A stretch of 56,948 bases of DNA from Armatimonadaceae bacterium (GTDB lineage: Bacteria; Armatimonadota; Armatimonadia; Armatimonadales; Armatimonadaceae). Numbering within the stretch: position 1 is the first letter of the stretch; every line of letters begins with the position of its first letter. Location: NCBI GenBank assembly GCA_030446525.1, contig JAUJNC010000013.1, forward strand, positions 1 through 56,948, in the 5' to 3' direction. The translations under genes and the position numbers were made by a program. Below, piece after piece: positions 27,121-34,661 of this stretch. Under the pieces are notes generated by a model. The model searched no databases and had not been told where the DNA came from. It worked only from the letters and a program-made list of their open reading frames with translations.

Positions 27121-28119
27121 ATGGAGCGGCTGATTCTTATTCGCACGCCGGAGGAACTGCAGAGTCGAGGAGACGTGGCCGGGGCGCCCCGCTTCGACCC
27201 CGAGGACCTGGTTCGGCATGCCGCCGATGCCCACTGGCTCCTGATTGGGGGCGACGAGGAGACGCGCGGGCGCTGTTCCCTCTGGTGGCGCAACCCTCCG
27301 CCCTATGGCGGGCACCGCCTGGGACGGATCGGCCACTATGCCGCCCGCGATGCGCCCGCCGCCCGCCGCCTGCTGGCGCATGCCGGCGAGCAGCTCCGCG
27401 CGCGCGGCTGTACCCTGGCCGTCGGCCCGATGGACGGCAGCACGTGGCGACGTTATCGCCTTCTGACCGAGCGCGGCCCCGAGCCCGTTTTCTTTTTGGA
27501 GCCGGACAACCCGGACGACTGGCCCGGCCATTTCCGCGAAGGAGGCTTCACCGCGCTGGCGCACTACCGCTCGGCGCTGTGCGACGACCTGACGCTCTCG
27601 GACCCGCGTCTCGAGCAGGTCGCCGGCCGTCTCGCGGGGGACGGCATCCGCCTGCGCCCCCTGGACACCCGGCGCTTGGAGGACGATCTGCGCGCGCTCT
27701 ACGGTGTGGCGGCGGTCAGCTTCGAGGGCAATTTTCTCTACAATCCTCTGGCGCCCGAAGAGTTCCGGCAGCAATACCGCCGGTTGCTTCCCTTTGTGCG
27801 GCCGGAGTTGGTGCTCATCGCCGAGCAGGCCGGTCGGTGCGTCGGCTTTCTCTTCGCCCTGCCCGACCTGCTCGAAACGCGGCGGGGCGAGGAGGGGCGC
27901 ACCGTTATCGTCAAGACGGTCGCGGTCCTGCCCGGACGCGCTTATGCCGGCCTCGGAAATCTCCTGGTGGCGCGCAGTCACGCGCTCGCCGCGGAGCTTG
28001 GCTACCGCCGTGCCATCCACGCCCTGATACACGACGCCAACAACTCCGGCAACCTGAGCAGGCGCTACGCCCAAACAATCCGCGGATACGCGCTCTTTGC
28101 CCGAACCTTATGCCCATGA
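27121..28119 (+). CDS. GNAT-like acyltransferase
   Basis: 332 residues, intact. N-terminal LIRTPEELQSRGDV and LGRIGHYAARDAPAARRLL, and a C-terminal GNAT-like half: LVLIAEQAGRCVGFLFALPDL, IVKTVAVLPGRAYAGLGNLLV and AIHALIHDANNSGNLSRRY. Motif A of GNAT proteins (V-x-P-x-x-x-x-x-G-x-G/A) is recognisable. Such proteins transfer acyl groups from acyl-CoA to amines; similar genes often stand beside acyl-AMP ligases in lipid or natural-product clusters. It starts 22 bases after the permease, and its stop overlaps the ligase start. Donor and acceptor unknown. Confidence 0.65.
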   Translation: MERLILIRTPEELQSRGDVAGAPRFDPEDLVRHAADAHWLLIGGDEETRGRCSLWWRNPPPYGGHRLGRIGHYAARDAPAARRLLAHAGEQLRARGCTLAVGPMDGSTWRRYRLLTERGPEPVFFLEPDNPDDWPGHFREGGFTALAHYRSALCDDLTLSDPRLEQVAGRLAGDGIRLRPLDTRRLEDDLRALYGVAAVSFEGNFLYNPLAPEEFRQQYRRLLPFVRPELVLIAEQAGRCVGFLFALPDLLETRRGEEGRTVIVKTVAVLPGRAYAGLGNLLVARSHALAAELGYRRAIHALIHDANNSGNLSRRYAQTIRGYALFARTLCP

Positions 28120-29753
28120 ACATCGCCGCTGTACTGCAGACTCAGGCCGCCCGCCGGCCCGATGTTCCGGCTATCGTCGACCGTCATCGCGGCAAGAGCC
28201 GAACGACGACCTTCGCCGAGTTGGAGCGCGCGTCGGCCCGGGCCGCGGGGCTGCTGTGCCAGGCCGGCCTGACACCGGGCAGCCGCGTGCTGGTCCTTCA
28301 CCCCATGTCCGCCGAGCTCTACATCGCGATGACGGCGATCTTACGGCTGGGACTCGTCGCCATGTTTCTGGACCCGTCTGCGGGAAGAAGGCAGATGGAA
28401 CGCTGCTGCGACCTGTATCCCCCCGAGGCACTGGTCGCCGGCTCCCGCGCGCACCTGCTCCTCGGTCTGTTTTCTCCGAGGCGGTGGCGCCGCATCCCCG
28501 CGCGGTTCGCGCTCGGGCCGCCGCTGCCCGGCACGGTACCCTGGAAACACGGAGAGCGCCTGTCCCCCTATACGCCCATCCACCCGTGCACGCCCGACAG
28601 CCCCGCACTGCTCACCTTCACCAGCGGAAGCGCGGGGCACCCCAAAGCCGCCCTGCGCACGCACGGCTTCCTGCTGGCCCAGCATCGGGCGCTGGAACAG
28701 ACGCTGGGCCTTACGGCGGGCGCGGTGGATCTCGCCGCGCTGCCGATCTTTGTGCTGGCCAATCTCGCCTCGGGAATGACCAGCCTGATCCCGGACGCCG
28801 ATCTGCGTTTCCCCGGCGCCATCGCTCCCGCTCCTGTCATCACGCAGATTGAGTCCTGTGGGCCCACACGGGCCGTAGCCTCTCCGGCCTTTCTGGAGCG
28901 CCTGGCGGACCACTGCGCAGCGCGAGGCCTAATTCTGCCTCAGTTCCAGCGTATTTTTACCGGTGGCGCCCCGATCTTTCCACGCACGCTGGAGAAGCTG
29001 CAGGCAATGGCTCCCAAGGCCGTCATTACCGCCGTCTATGGCTCCACAGAGGCCGAACCCATTGCCCACGTGGAATATCAGGCGATGACTCCCGCCGACA
29101 CCACCGCCATGCTCGGCGGGCGGGGACTGCTCACCGGGACGCCCGAGGCCTCTATTGAGCTCCGGATTCTGCCCGTCCGATGGGGCAGGCCGATTGGTCC
29201 CTACACGCCCGGCGCGTTTGCCGCGGACTGCCTGCCGCCGGGCGAAGCCGGAGAGATCGTGGTCCACGGCGATCATGTCCTTCCCGGCTATCTGCACGGG
29301 CGGGGCGATTCGGAGACGAAATTTCGTGTGGACGGCATGCCGTGGCACCGCACGGGCGATGCGGGCTACTTGGACGCGGAAGGCCGCTTGTGGCTTCTCG
29401 GCCGCTGTGACGCCCGGATCGAAGACAGCCGCGGCGTCCTTTATCCCTTCGCCGCCGAGTGCGCCGCGCACTACCACCCCAGCGTCCGCCGGGCAGCCGT
29501 CGTATCCTGCGGGCAGCGGCGGATTCTGGCCATCGAGTTGCGTCCTGCAGCCGCTAGGGCTGACCTTGCGTCTTTGCAGGAGTCCCTGTCCTGGGCGTAT
29601 ATCGACGCCATCCAGGTGTGCCGCCACATTCCCGTCGACAAGCGCCATAACGCCAAGATCGATTATGCCGCCGTACGTCGTCTCGCTGCACAAGGTGAAA
29701 ATACCGTCGGCGTGAACAGTCCTACGGCGCTGGGCCTGCTGGTGCAACAATAG
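28116..29753 (+). CDS. AMP-dependent acyl ligase, OleC-like
   Basis: ATG 28116 overlaps the previous stop in ATGA; 545 residues, intact. LLTFTSGSAGHPKAAL is the P-loop, VYGSTEAEPIAHV the A5 motif, WHRTGDAGYLDAEG the hinge, and VDKRHNAKIDY carries the A10 lysine. The GSTEAEP wording and the HGDHVLPGYL segment recall OleC and related fatty-acyl ligases (beta-lactone synthetases). It should activate a carboxylic acid, for example a fatty acid or the amino-acid headgroup, as an adenylate. No carrier protein or PKS gene is adjacent, so the acyl group may go directly to the GNAT-like partner. Confidence 0.78.
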   Translation: MNIAAVLQTQAARRPDVPAIVDRHRGKSRTTTFAELERASARAAGLLCQAGLTPGSRVLVLHPMSAELYIAMTAILRLGLVAMFLDPSAGRRQMERCCDLYPPEALVAGSRAHLLLGLFSPRRWRRIPARFALGPPLPGTVPWKHGERLSPYTPIHPCTPDSPALLTFTSGSAGHPKAALRTHGFLLAQHRALEQTLGLTAGAVDLAALPIFVLANLASGMTSLIPDADLRFPGAIAPAPVITQIESCGPTRAVASPAFLERLADHCAARGLILPQFQRIFTGGAPIFPRTLEKLQAMAPKAVITAVYGSTEAEPIAHVEYQAMTPADTTAMLGGRGLLTGTPEASIELRILPVRWGRPIGPYTPGAFAADCLPPGEAGEIVVHGDHVLPGYLHGRGDSETKFRVDGMPWHRTGDAGYLDAEGRLWLLGRCDARIEDSRGVLYPFAAECAAHYHPSVRRAAVVSCGQRRILAIELRPAAARADLASLQESLSWAYIDAIQVCRHIPVDKRHNAKIDYAAVRRLAAQGENTVGVNSPTALGLLVQQ

Positions 29754-29769
29754 GAGCAATGACCCGTAG

Positions 29770-30078
29770 CACGCAACGTGCTGGCTTGTTACAACGCAGC
29801 GCAGCGCCGCCTCTATATCGATTGAGTGGCTGGTGATGGCTGACCAGATCGTGCCGGTCAGATCGTCGAACTGCCGCGAGCGACCGCCACACGGATAGCG
29901 TTGCCGCTCGGGGTGCTTTTCGTCTTTGCCGCGCGTGTAGACCTGGGCTGAGCCGCAGTGCGGGCAAGTGACCCCGTCGGGCCAGCGCATCTGGCGCACC
30001 GTCTCGAAGCATCGTCCCGCAACGGATCCGGGCGGTAGCGCCGCCCCGATAAGCCAATCGTACCGGTGGTCAAGGGCG
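29770..30078 (-). pseudogene. IS1595-family transposase N-terminal fragment
   Basis: On the minus strand: RYDWLIGAALPPG, QMRWPDGVTCPHCGSAQVYTRG (zinc ribbon, first half), KHPERQRYPC, RQFDDLTGTIW and, in the next frame, SHHQPL. This order is that of the ISXO2/IS1595 transposase N-terminus. The catalytic domain is missing; the frame runs without a stop into the end of the AMP ligase on the opposite strand. The fragment lies only 16 bases beyond the ligase stop and marks the downstream border of the cluster. Confidence 0.7.
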
Positions 30079-30184
30079 ACCCGGGAACCAACTCTCCCCG
30101 GCCGCGTATTGTTTTCGGAGGGGCACACATCCAGCGGCGGCGGGGCCGCGCCGTGCCCCATCTTTCCCGCCGCACCAACCTACC

Positions 30185-30850
30185 ATGCACACCTGGCCTT
30201 ATCCACTGCTCGTTTTTCTGCTCGCGCTCTTCCCCCGAGCGGGCGCCCGCTCGGGGGAGCCGGCACCCTCAGCCGCGGCGTACCTGCCGAACTACGCGGG
30301 CGGTCCGCAGATGTCCGCCCTGCACCGCTGGGAGCGCTTCCCCGTCCGGGTCTTCTTCGAAACCGCCGGCGCGTACACCGCCGAGCGCAAAAGGCAGGTG
30401 TTGGCCGGCTTCGATCAGTGGGCAAAGGCCACGAAGGGGGTTCTCGGGTATACGGTGGTGGGTTCCGCCGCCGACGCCGACGTCACCATCCGCTTCCACC
30501 CCGGCGCGCACCTGCCCCCGGGCCCGGGCACGCTCGGCCGGACCACGTCCGTCGCATGCGGCGCCTGGCTGGAGCGGGTGCGCATCGACCTGGCGACCGG
30601 CGGCGCTTCGGCGGAGGGGATGTCGGAGGTCGCGGCGCACGAGTGGGGTCACGCGCTGGGCATCAGCGGCCACAGCGACGACCCGGACGACCTGATGTAC
30701 GGCGTGACGGTCCGCTACGTCTCCCGCGGCCCCTCGTTCGCGACGCCGCGCCCGCAGACTCCGAGCCGCAGAGACCTCAACACGATCAAGACCGCCTACG
30801 CCCACCTATTCGCGGCGGGGGAGACACCCGCCGGCGCAACAACCCGGTAG
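30185..30850 (+). CDS. Matrixin-type secreted metalloprotease
   Basis: A 221-residue intact protein. Residues 1-22 form a signal peptide (LLVFLLALFPRAGA). VFFETAGAYT and DADVTIRFHPG lead to AAHEWGHALGISGHSDDPDDLMYG, the HExxHxxGxxH zinc site followed by the Met turn of matrixins (family M10). A strand segment around residues 60-110 fits the N-terminal subdomain. No propeptide cysteine switch is evident. Likely an exported protease acting on cell-wall or environmental proteins. It follows the IS1595 remnant. Confidence 0.8.
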   Translation: MHTWPYPLLVFLLALFPRAGARSGEPAPSAAAYLPNYAGGPQMSALHRWERFPVRVFFETAGAYTAERKRQVLAGFDQWAKATKGVLGYTVVGSAADADVTIRFHPGAHLPPGPGTLGRTTSVACGAWLERVRIDLATGGASAEGMSEVAAHEWGHALGISGHSDDPDDLMYGVTVRYVSRGPSFATPRPQTPSRRDLNTIKTAYAHLFAAGETPAGATTR

Positions 30851-30910
30851 GAGTAGCGGTTCTCTACGAGAAAGCCCGGGCCGGCGGCGGAAGGGGGTTC
30901 CGGCGAGGAA

Positions 30911-31308
30911 CTACTTACGGCGGGCGAGCAGGAGGCAGACATCATCGCCGAGTGCGCCTCCGGCAAACTCCCGCGCCGCCTCGAGAATAGCCCGCCCGGT
31001 CTCCCGGAGAGCACCGACGGGGGTCTCGCCCGCCAGAGGTCGAAGAAGTCCCCGCCCACGCTGGCCTCATCCCAAGCCGCTTCATAGACGGTCGCCACGG
31101 AAAGGCCCGCGAACTGCTCTTCCGGCGGCGCAAGAAGCAGCGAGCGCTGCAGCGACTCGGCAATCCACCGGTCTTTCTCGTGCCGCGCTTCCCGCTCCGT
31201 CTCCAGGTGCTGGCGCTCGGTGATGTCGCGCACGATGGCCGTGTAAAGGGTCTGCCCGCCGACGGCCACCTGCGAGATGGTGGCCTCAATGGGGATCGCG
31301 GCTGCCAT
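30911..31308 (-). pseudogene. SpoIIE-type phosphatase with large internal deletion
   Basis: ATG 31308 opens with the end of a PAS domain (IVRDITERQHLETER), then ESLQRSLLLAPPEEQFAGL and EASVGGDFFDLW, the start of a PP2C/SpoIIE phosphatase. After a frame change near 31025 the text jumps to GETPVGALRETGRAILEAAR and GALGDDVCLLLARRK, the extreme C-terminus of the same domain. About 130-150 residues of the phosphatase core, including the metal Asp-Gly motif, are missing. The join is clean, so this is a deletion derivative or assembly collapse, not a working enzyme. Confidence 0.65.
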
Positions 31309-31461
31309 ACTTTTACTTCCTGATGGCTGCCGCCTCCGAGTAGCTCGGGGCAGGTGGCTCGCTGAGATTTACCCAGAAAAGCCGGATCCGTATCCCGGAG
31401 GCACAAGCAGGTATCCGGGACCGGCCCGGAGAACTTAGGGTTGACGGGGGTGCGACCGATC

Positions 31462-32562
31462 ATGGGTGCTCAGTTAACGGGCGAAGCGGCGGCCGTCGCG
31501 GGCGCGACAGCGGGGGCGGGCGAAGGCGCCGCGCCGAAGCCGGCCCCGGAAACGCTCTACCTTATCGACGGCTACGCCGCGATCTTCCGCGCCTACTATG
31601 CCATCCGGCGCCCCCTGCACAGCCCCGTCACCGGCGAGCCGACGCAGGCCGTCCTGGTCTTCGCCCAGATGCTCCTCAAGCTCTTCACGCAGTTCCAGCC
31701 TGACTATGTCGCGGTCGCCCTGGATGCGCCGGGCCGCACCTTCCGGGACGAGCTCTACGCGCAGTACGCCCCCGACGGAACGAGGCCGCCCGAGGGGCTT
31801 TCCCTGCCCGGGGGCCCTCCCGCCGAAGCCCCGGAAGGCGCACCGGCGGAGGCCCCCCCGGTGCGCGGGCCCGCTCGCGGGTACAAAGGGAATCGCGCGG
31901 CAACGCCGGACCCGCTCCATCGGCAGATCCCGCGCATCGTGGAACTGCTGCGCCTGTTCGGGATACCAGTCATCAGCAAAGCGGGCCTGGAAGCCGATGA
32001 CGTGATCGCCACGCTCACCGACCGCATCCTCCAGGACCCCGCGCGGGGCAACGTCCACGTCCGCATCGTCTCGCGGGACAAGGATCTGGAGCAGCTCCTT
32101 GGCGACCGCGTCACCCTTTTCGACATCCACACCGGGGTGATCACCGATGTGGCGTCGCTGCGGGAAAGAAAAGGCATCTCCCCCGCCCAGGTCGTTGATG
32201 TTCTGGCGCTGACCGGCGACGCCGTGGACAACATCCCGGGCGTGGACGGGATCGGTCCGCGCACCGCGGCGAAGCTGCTGCAGCAGTTCGGATCGCTGGA
32301 GGGGGTCCTGGAGAACCTGGATCAGGTCCGGGGCTGGTGGCGGGAGAACCTGGAAAAGGCGCGCCCCTACCTCGGGCTGTCGCGCCGGCTGGTGACGCTG
32401 GAGCGGGACCCGGACATCGCGTTCTCGCTGGAAGCGGCCCGCGTCCGCCCTCTGCCCGCGGCGGACCTCCTCGGGCTGTTCGACGAACTGGGTTTCAACC
32501 GGCTGAAGCAACAACTGATGCGCCTTGTCGTACATTTGCCCCGGGAGGGTAAGAAACCATGA
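31462..32562 (+). CDS. Stand-alone 5'-3' exonuclease (Pol I N-domain type)
   Basis: 366 residues, intact. LYLIDGYAAIFRAYYAI (first metal Asp), YVAVALDAPGRTFRDELYAQY, LEADDVIATL (metal Asp pair), RIVSRDKDLEQLLGDRV, LTGDAVDNIPGVDGIGPRTA (H3TH) and FNRLKQQLMRLVV define the 5'-3' exonuclease domain of DNA polymerase I, here without a polymerase. A Pro/Ala/Gly-rich insertion of about 43 residues (about 105-147) lies between ELYAQY and GYKGNRAATP, in the helical arch that threads the 5' end. ATG 31462 is preferred over TTG 31441, which falls in a TTGACG promoter-like box. It probably removes RNA primers and flaps. Confidence 0.88.
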   Translation: MGAQLTGEAAAVAGATAGAGEGAAPKPAPETLYLIDGYAAIFRAYYAIRRPLHSPVTGEPTQAVLVFAQMLLKLFTQFQPDYVAVALDAPGRTFRDELYAQYAPDGTRPPEGLSLPGGPPAEAPEGAPAEAPPVRGPARGYKGNRAATPDPLHRQIPRIVELLRLFGIPVISKAGLEADDVIATLTDRILQDPARGNVHVRIVSRDKDLEQLLGDRVTLFDIHTGVITDVASLRERKGISPAQVVDVLALTGDAVDNIPGVDGIGPRTAAKLLQQFGSLEGVLENLDQVRGWWRENLEKARPYLGLSRRLVTLERDPDIAFSLEAARVRPLPAADLLGLFDELGFNRLKQQLMRLVVHLPREGKKP

Positions 32563-32597
32563 CGCCCTGCGGGTCGACAACAAAGGAGGGTTCCCTG

Positions 32598-33401
32598 ATG
32601 CTGCGTGCCGTCTGCCCGTGGCTGGTCCTGACGATGCTGGCCGCCCCGGCCTGGGCCGATCTGGAGATCCGCGACGTCCAGGCCGCCCACGGGCCGCTTG
32701 GCCCGCAGCGCACGTCGCTGCGGGTGGCCCCCGGTGACGAGATCGTCTTCCGCTACAGGATCGCCGGCATCCGCACCGACCAGGACGGCCGCGCCCAGGC
32801 GGAGCTGCGGCTGCAGGTAACCGACGCCGACGGCAAGGCCCTGATCGATAACAAGGAAGCCATCGGGGGCATTCTCGCCCTGGGCGGCCAGACGCTGCCC
32901 GGCACGGCCCGGGTGAGCTTCGGGCCCGACACGCCGGCCGGCGACTACCGGCTGCGCGTGAGCATCAGCGACAAGCTGGGCGCGGGCACCGCTTCCTTCG
33001 AGCGCGAACTGACCTGTACCGAGCCCGCCTTCGCCCTGGTGAAGCTGCGCTTCTCCCGGGACGAGGCGGGCGAGATCGCGTGCGCGGCGGGCGGCACCCT
33101 GGGCCAGACGCTCCACATCCGGTGTGCGGCGGTGGGCTTCGAGCGCGCCAAGGCCAGTCCCCGCGTGGTATTCACCCTGCAGGTGCTGGACACCGGGGGT
33201 AAGCCGCTGATGCCCCGACCGATGCGGGCCGAGGTGGCTCCCGGGGACGCGGGGCGGATCACCCAGATCGAGTCGATGGCCTTCCAGGGCCTGCTCGTGC
33301 TGAACCGCGTCGGGGAGTTCCGCCTGCACATCAGCGCCACCGACGAGGTGGGCAAGCAGAAGGCGGAGTTCGTGGCGCCCCTGCGCGTGACCGCCCCGTG
33401 A
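32598..33401 (+). CDS. Secreted hypothetical protein with tandem Ig-like domains
   Basis: ATG 32598 follows AAAGGAGGG; 267 residues. Residues 1-22 form a signal peptide (VLTMLAAPAWA). The rest is all-beta: two domains (about 25-135 and 145-265), each with DxxGKxL...-type strands (ADGKALIDNKEAIGG, DTGGKPLMPRPM) and AGDYRLRVSISDKLG or GEFRLHISATDEVG. The two halves seem homologous. Similar secreted beta-sandwich proteins occur in Planctomycetota and Armatimonadota, but I know no function. No cysteine pair or anchor is visible. Confidence 0.6.
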   Translation: MLRAVCPWLVLTMLAAPAWADLEIRDVQAAHGPLGPQRTSLRVAPGDEIVFRYRIAGIRTDQDGRAQAELRLQVTDADGKALIDNKEAIGGILALGGQTLPGTARVSFGPDTPAGDYRLRVSISDKLGAGTASFERELTCTEPAFALVKLRFSRDEAGEIACAAGGTLGQTLHIRCAAVGFERAKASPRVVFTLQVLDTGGKPLMPRPMRAEVAPGDAGRITQIESMAFQGLLVLNRVGEFRLHISATDEVGKQKAEFVAPLRVTAP

Positions 33402-33643
33402 CGGGATAACGCTTGCACGACAGCCTTTCTACCACAGCCAGGACGTGTCGCCGAACATGCGCAGGGCGCCGGGCGGTTCGGTGGCAGGCGCAGCGCGGTG
33501 GCGACGCTGGGGTGTTCCTCGTCGGCGACGCTTCCGATAATGGTATCGACAGGGGAGTACCGCTGGCGCGGCGAGGGCAGGAAAACGCCCGCTGTGCCGG
33601 ACAGCAACAAACGCCTGCGTTATCAGAAGGGACATGGACTGCT
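33402..33643. other. Short noncoding gap
   Basis: A 242-base gap without a gene that I can support. Overlapping minus-strand frames are low in complexity. A CAGAAGGGA segment near 33625-33633 could be the ribosome binding site for the next gene. Confidence 0.4.
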
Positions 33644-33946
33644 ATGACGAGCCGCTATCACTGGTCGGAGGGCATCAACGTTTGCGCCAAACTCCTGGAG
33701 GGCATCGATCTGCACGCCGACCCGGAGATCTCTCTGCTGCTGACCGAATTTCAAGAAGCGGACCGGAAGGCGGTAACGGCCTTCCAGGAAGCCCTCCGCC
33801 TGGACCAGGCACGGATGCGGGGTGGCGCTCTCTTCGGGTCTACCGCGATCCAGGCAAAGGTGGCACAGGCCAGGGCGCTGAGCGCCGCCTCTCAGCAGCG
33901 TTTCCACGCGCTGGTCGCCGCCATCGAGGCAAAGACAGAAAACTAA
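33644..33946 (+). CDS. 100-residue helical hypothetical protein
   Basis: The ATG at 33644 follows CAGAAGGGA. It encodes a short, entirely helical protein (SEGINVCAKLLEGIDLHAD and EISLLLTEFQEADRKAVTAF, then KVAQARALSAASQQRF). It is amphipathic and likely forms a coiled coil or helical bundle. No family recognised, no signal peptide, one Cys. It is convergent with the copper operon end. Confidence 0.5.
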   Translation: MTSRYHWSEGINVCAKLLEGIDLHADPEISLLLTEFQEADRKAVTAFQEALRLDQARMRGGALFGSTAIQAKVAQARALSAASQQRFHALVAAIEAKTEN

Positions 33947-34127
33947 GTAGCCCGGGCACTCGTTCCCGTGATGCATTTTGGCCAGTTCGTAGCCGTCATA
34001 ACTGCCATGACGGGTGGCGTCATACCCGTCTCTTCCCCGAAAGAGGCGGATCACCAACCCTTTTCAGACGGTCTCCAAGCGCTGCGAAATGCCGGGGCAC
34101 GTCTCATGTGCTTTTAGGCTTTCTCCC
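33947..34127. other. Convergent intergenic gap
   Basis: A 181-base gap between convergent genes. It contains no recognisable gene or strong hairpin. Confidence 0.35.
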
Positions 34128-34611
34128 TTACTTCTTGACGTAAGCTTCGGGGGCTTGATGGACGTGGGATCCTTCTTGGCCTTCGCGACGAACTCGGTGA
34201 TGCAGGGCGGGCAGCAGAACTGGTACGTTTTTCCTCCGACGACCCAGGTGAGTTTCGGGTTGGCCTTGGTGTCGGTGACCGGGCAGACGCGCTCCCCCGG
34301 CTTAGGCCTGGCATCATGCTGGGCCATGAAGTCCGGGTACTTTTGGCCACCGTCTTGCGCCCGTTCGCCTTGATGTCCGCTTCAGTATAAAGGCCGCCTG
34401 GCGTCAAAAAGAGGGCGTTTTGCGGATCCTGAGGCTTACGCACCGTTTTTGCGGGGCGGCTGGATGTCCCAGTTGTTCTCGCCGCCTGTTTCTTGCCAGC
34501 AGGGCTGTTATCCGTGCCCTGGGCGTGTACTCCTGGCGTGAGGCTCGGGCCTATCACGGCTACCGTTGCGGCCACTCTTAGCGCGGCTCCGGCGATCTGT
34601 GCTGCGTTCAT
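34128..34611 (-). CDS. Secreted YHS/TRASH metal-binding protein (frameshifts)
   Basis: ATG 34611 follows GGAG; residues 1-27 are a signal peptide (AALRVAATVAVIGPSLTPGVHAQG). GLYTEADIKANGRKTVA leads, after a shift near 34345, to KYPDFMAQHDARPKPGERVCPVTDTKA and YQFCCPPCITEF, a YHS-type fold with a C-x(n)-CC-x-x-C metal cluster. The end reads AYVKK after a second shift near 34140. About 160 residues. It lies 50 bases after the CusA stop, in the same operon, so it probably carries or buffers Cu or another soft metal in the periplasm. Confidence 0.65.
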
Positions 34612-34661
34612 TATCTCCAAACCCCTTTTAGCTCGCTGTTTCGTTGGGCTGGTCAGCCCAT

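Noticed and set aside
28116..29753. NRPS or PKS cluster
   Set aside because: The AMP ligase stands alone without carrier, condensation or ketosynthase domains.
28929..30161. Long minus-strand open frame across the AMP ligase
   Set aside because: Only its first 100 codons (IS1595) look like a protein. The rest is antisense to a well-supported gene.
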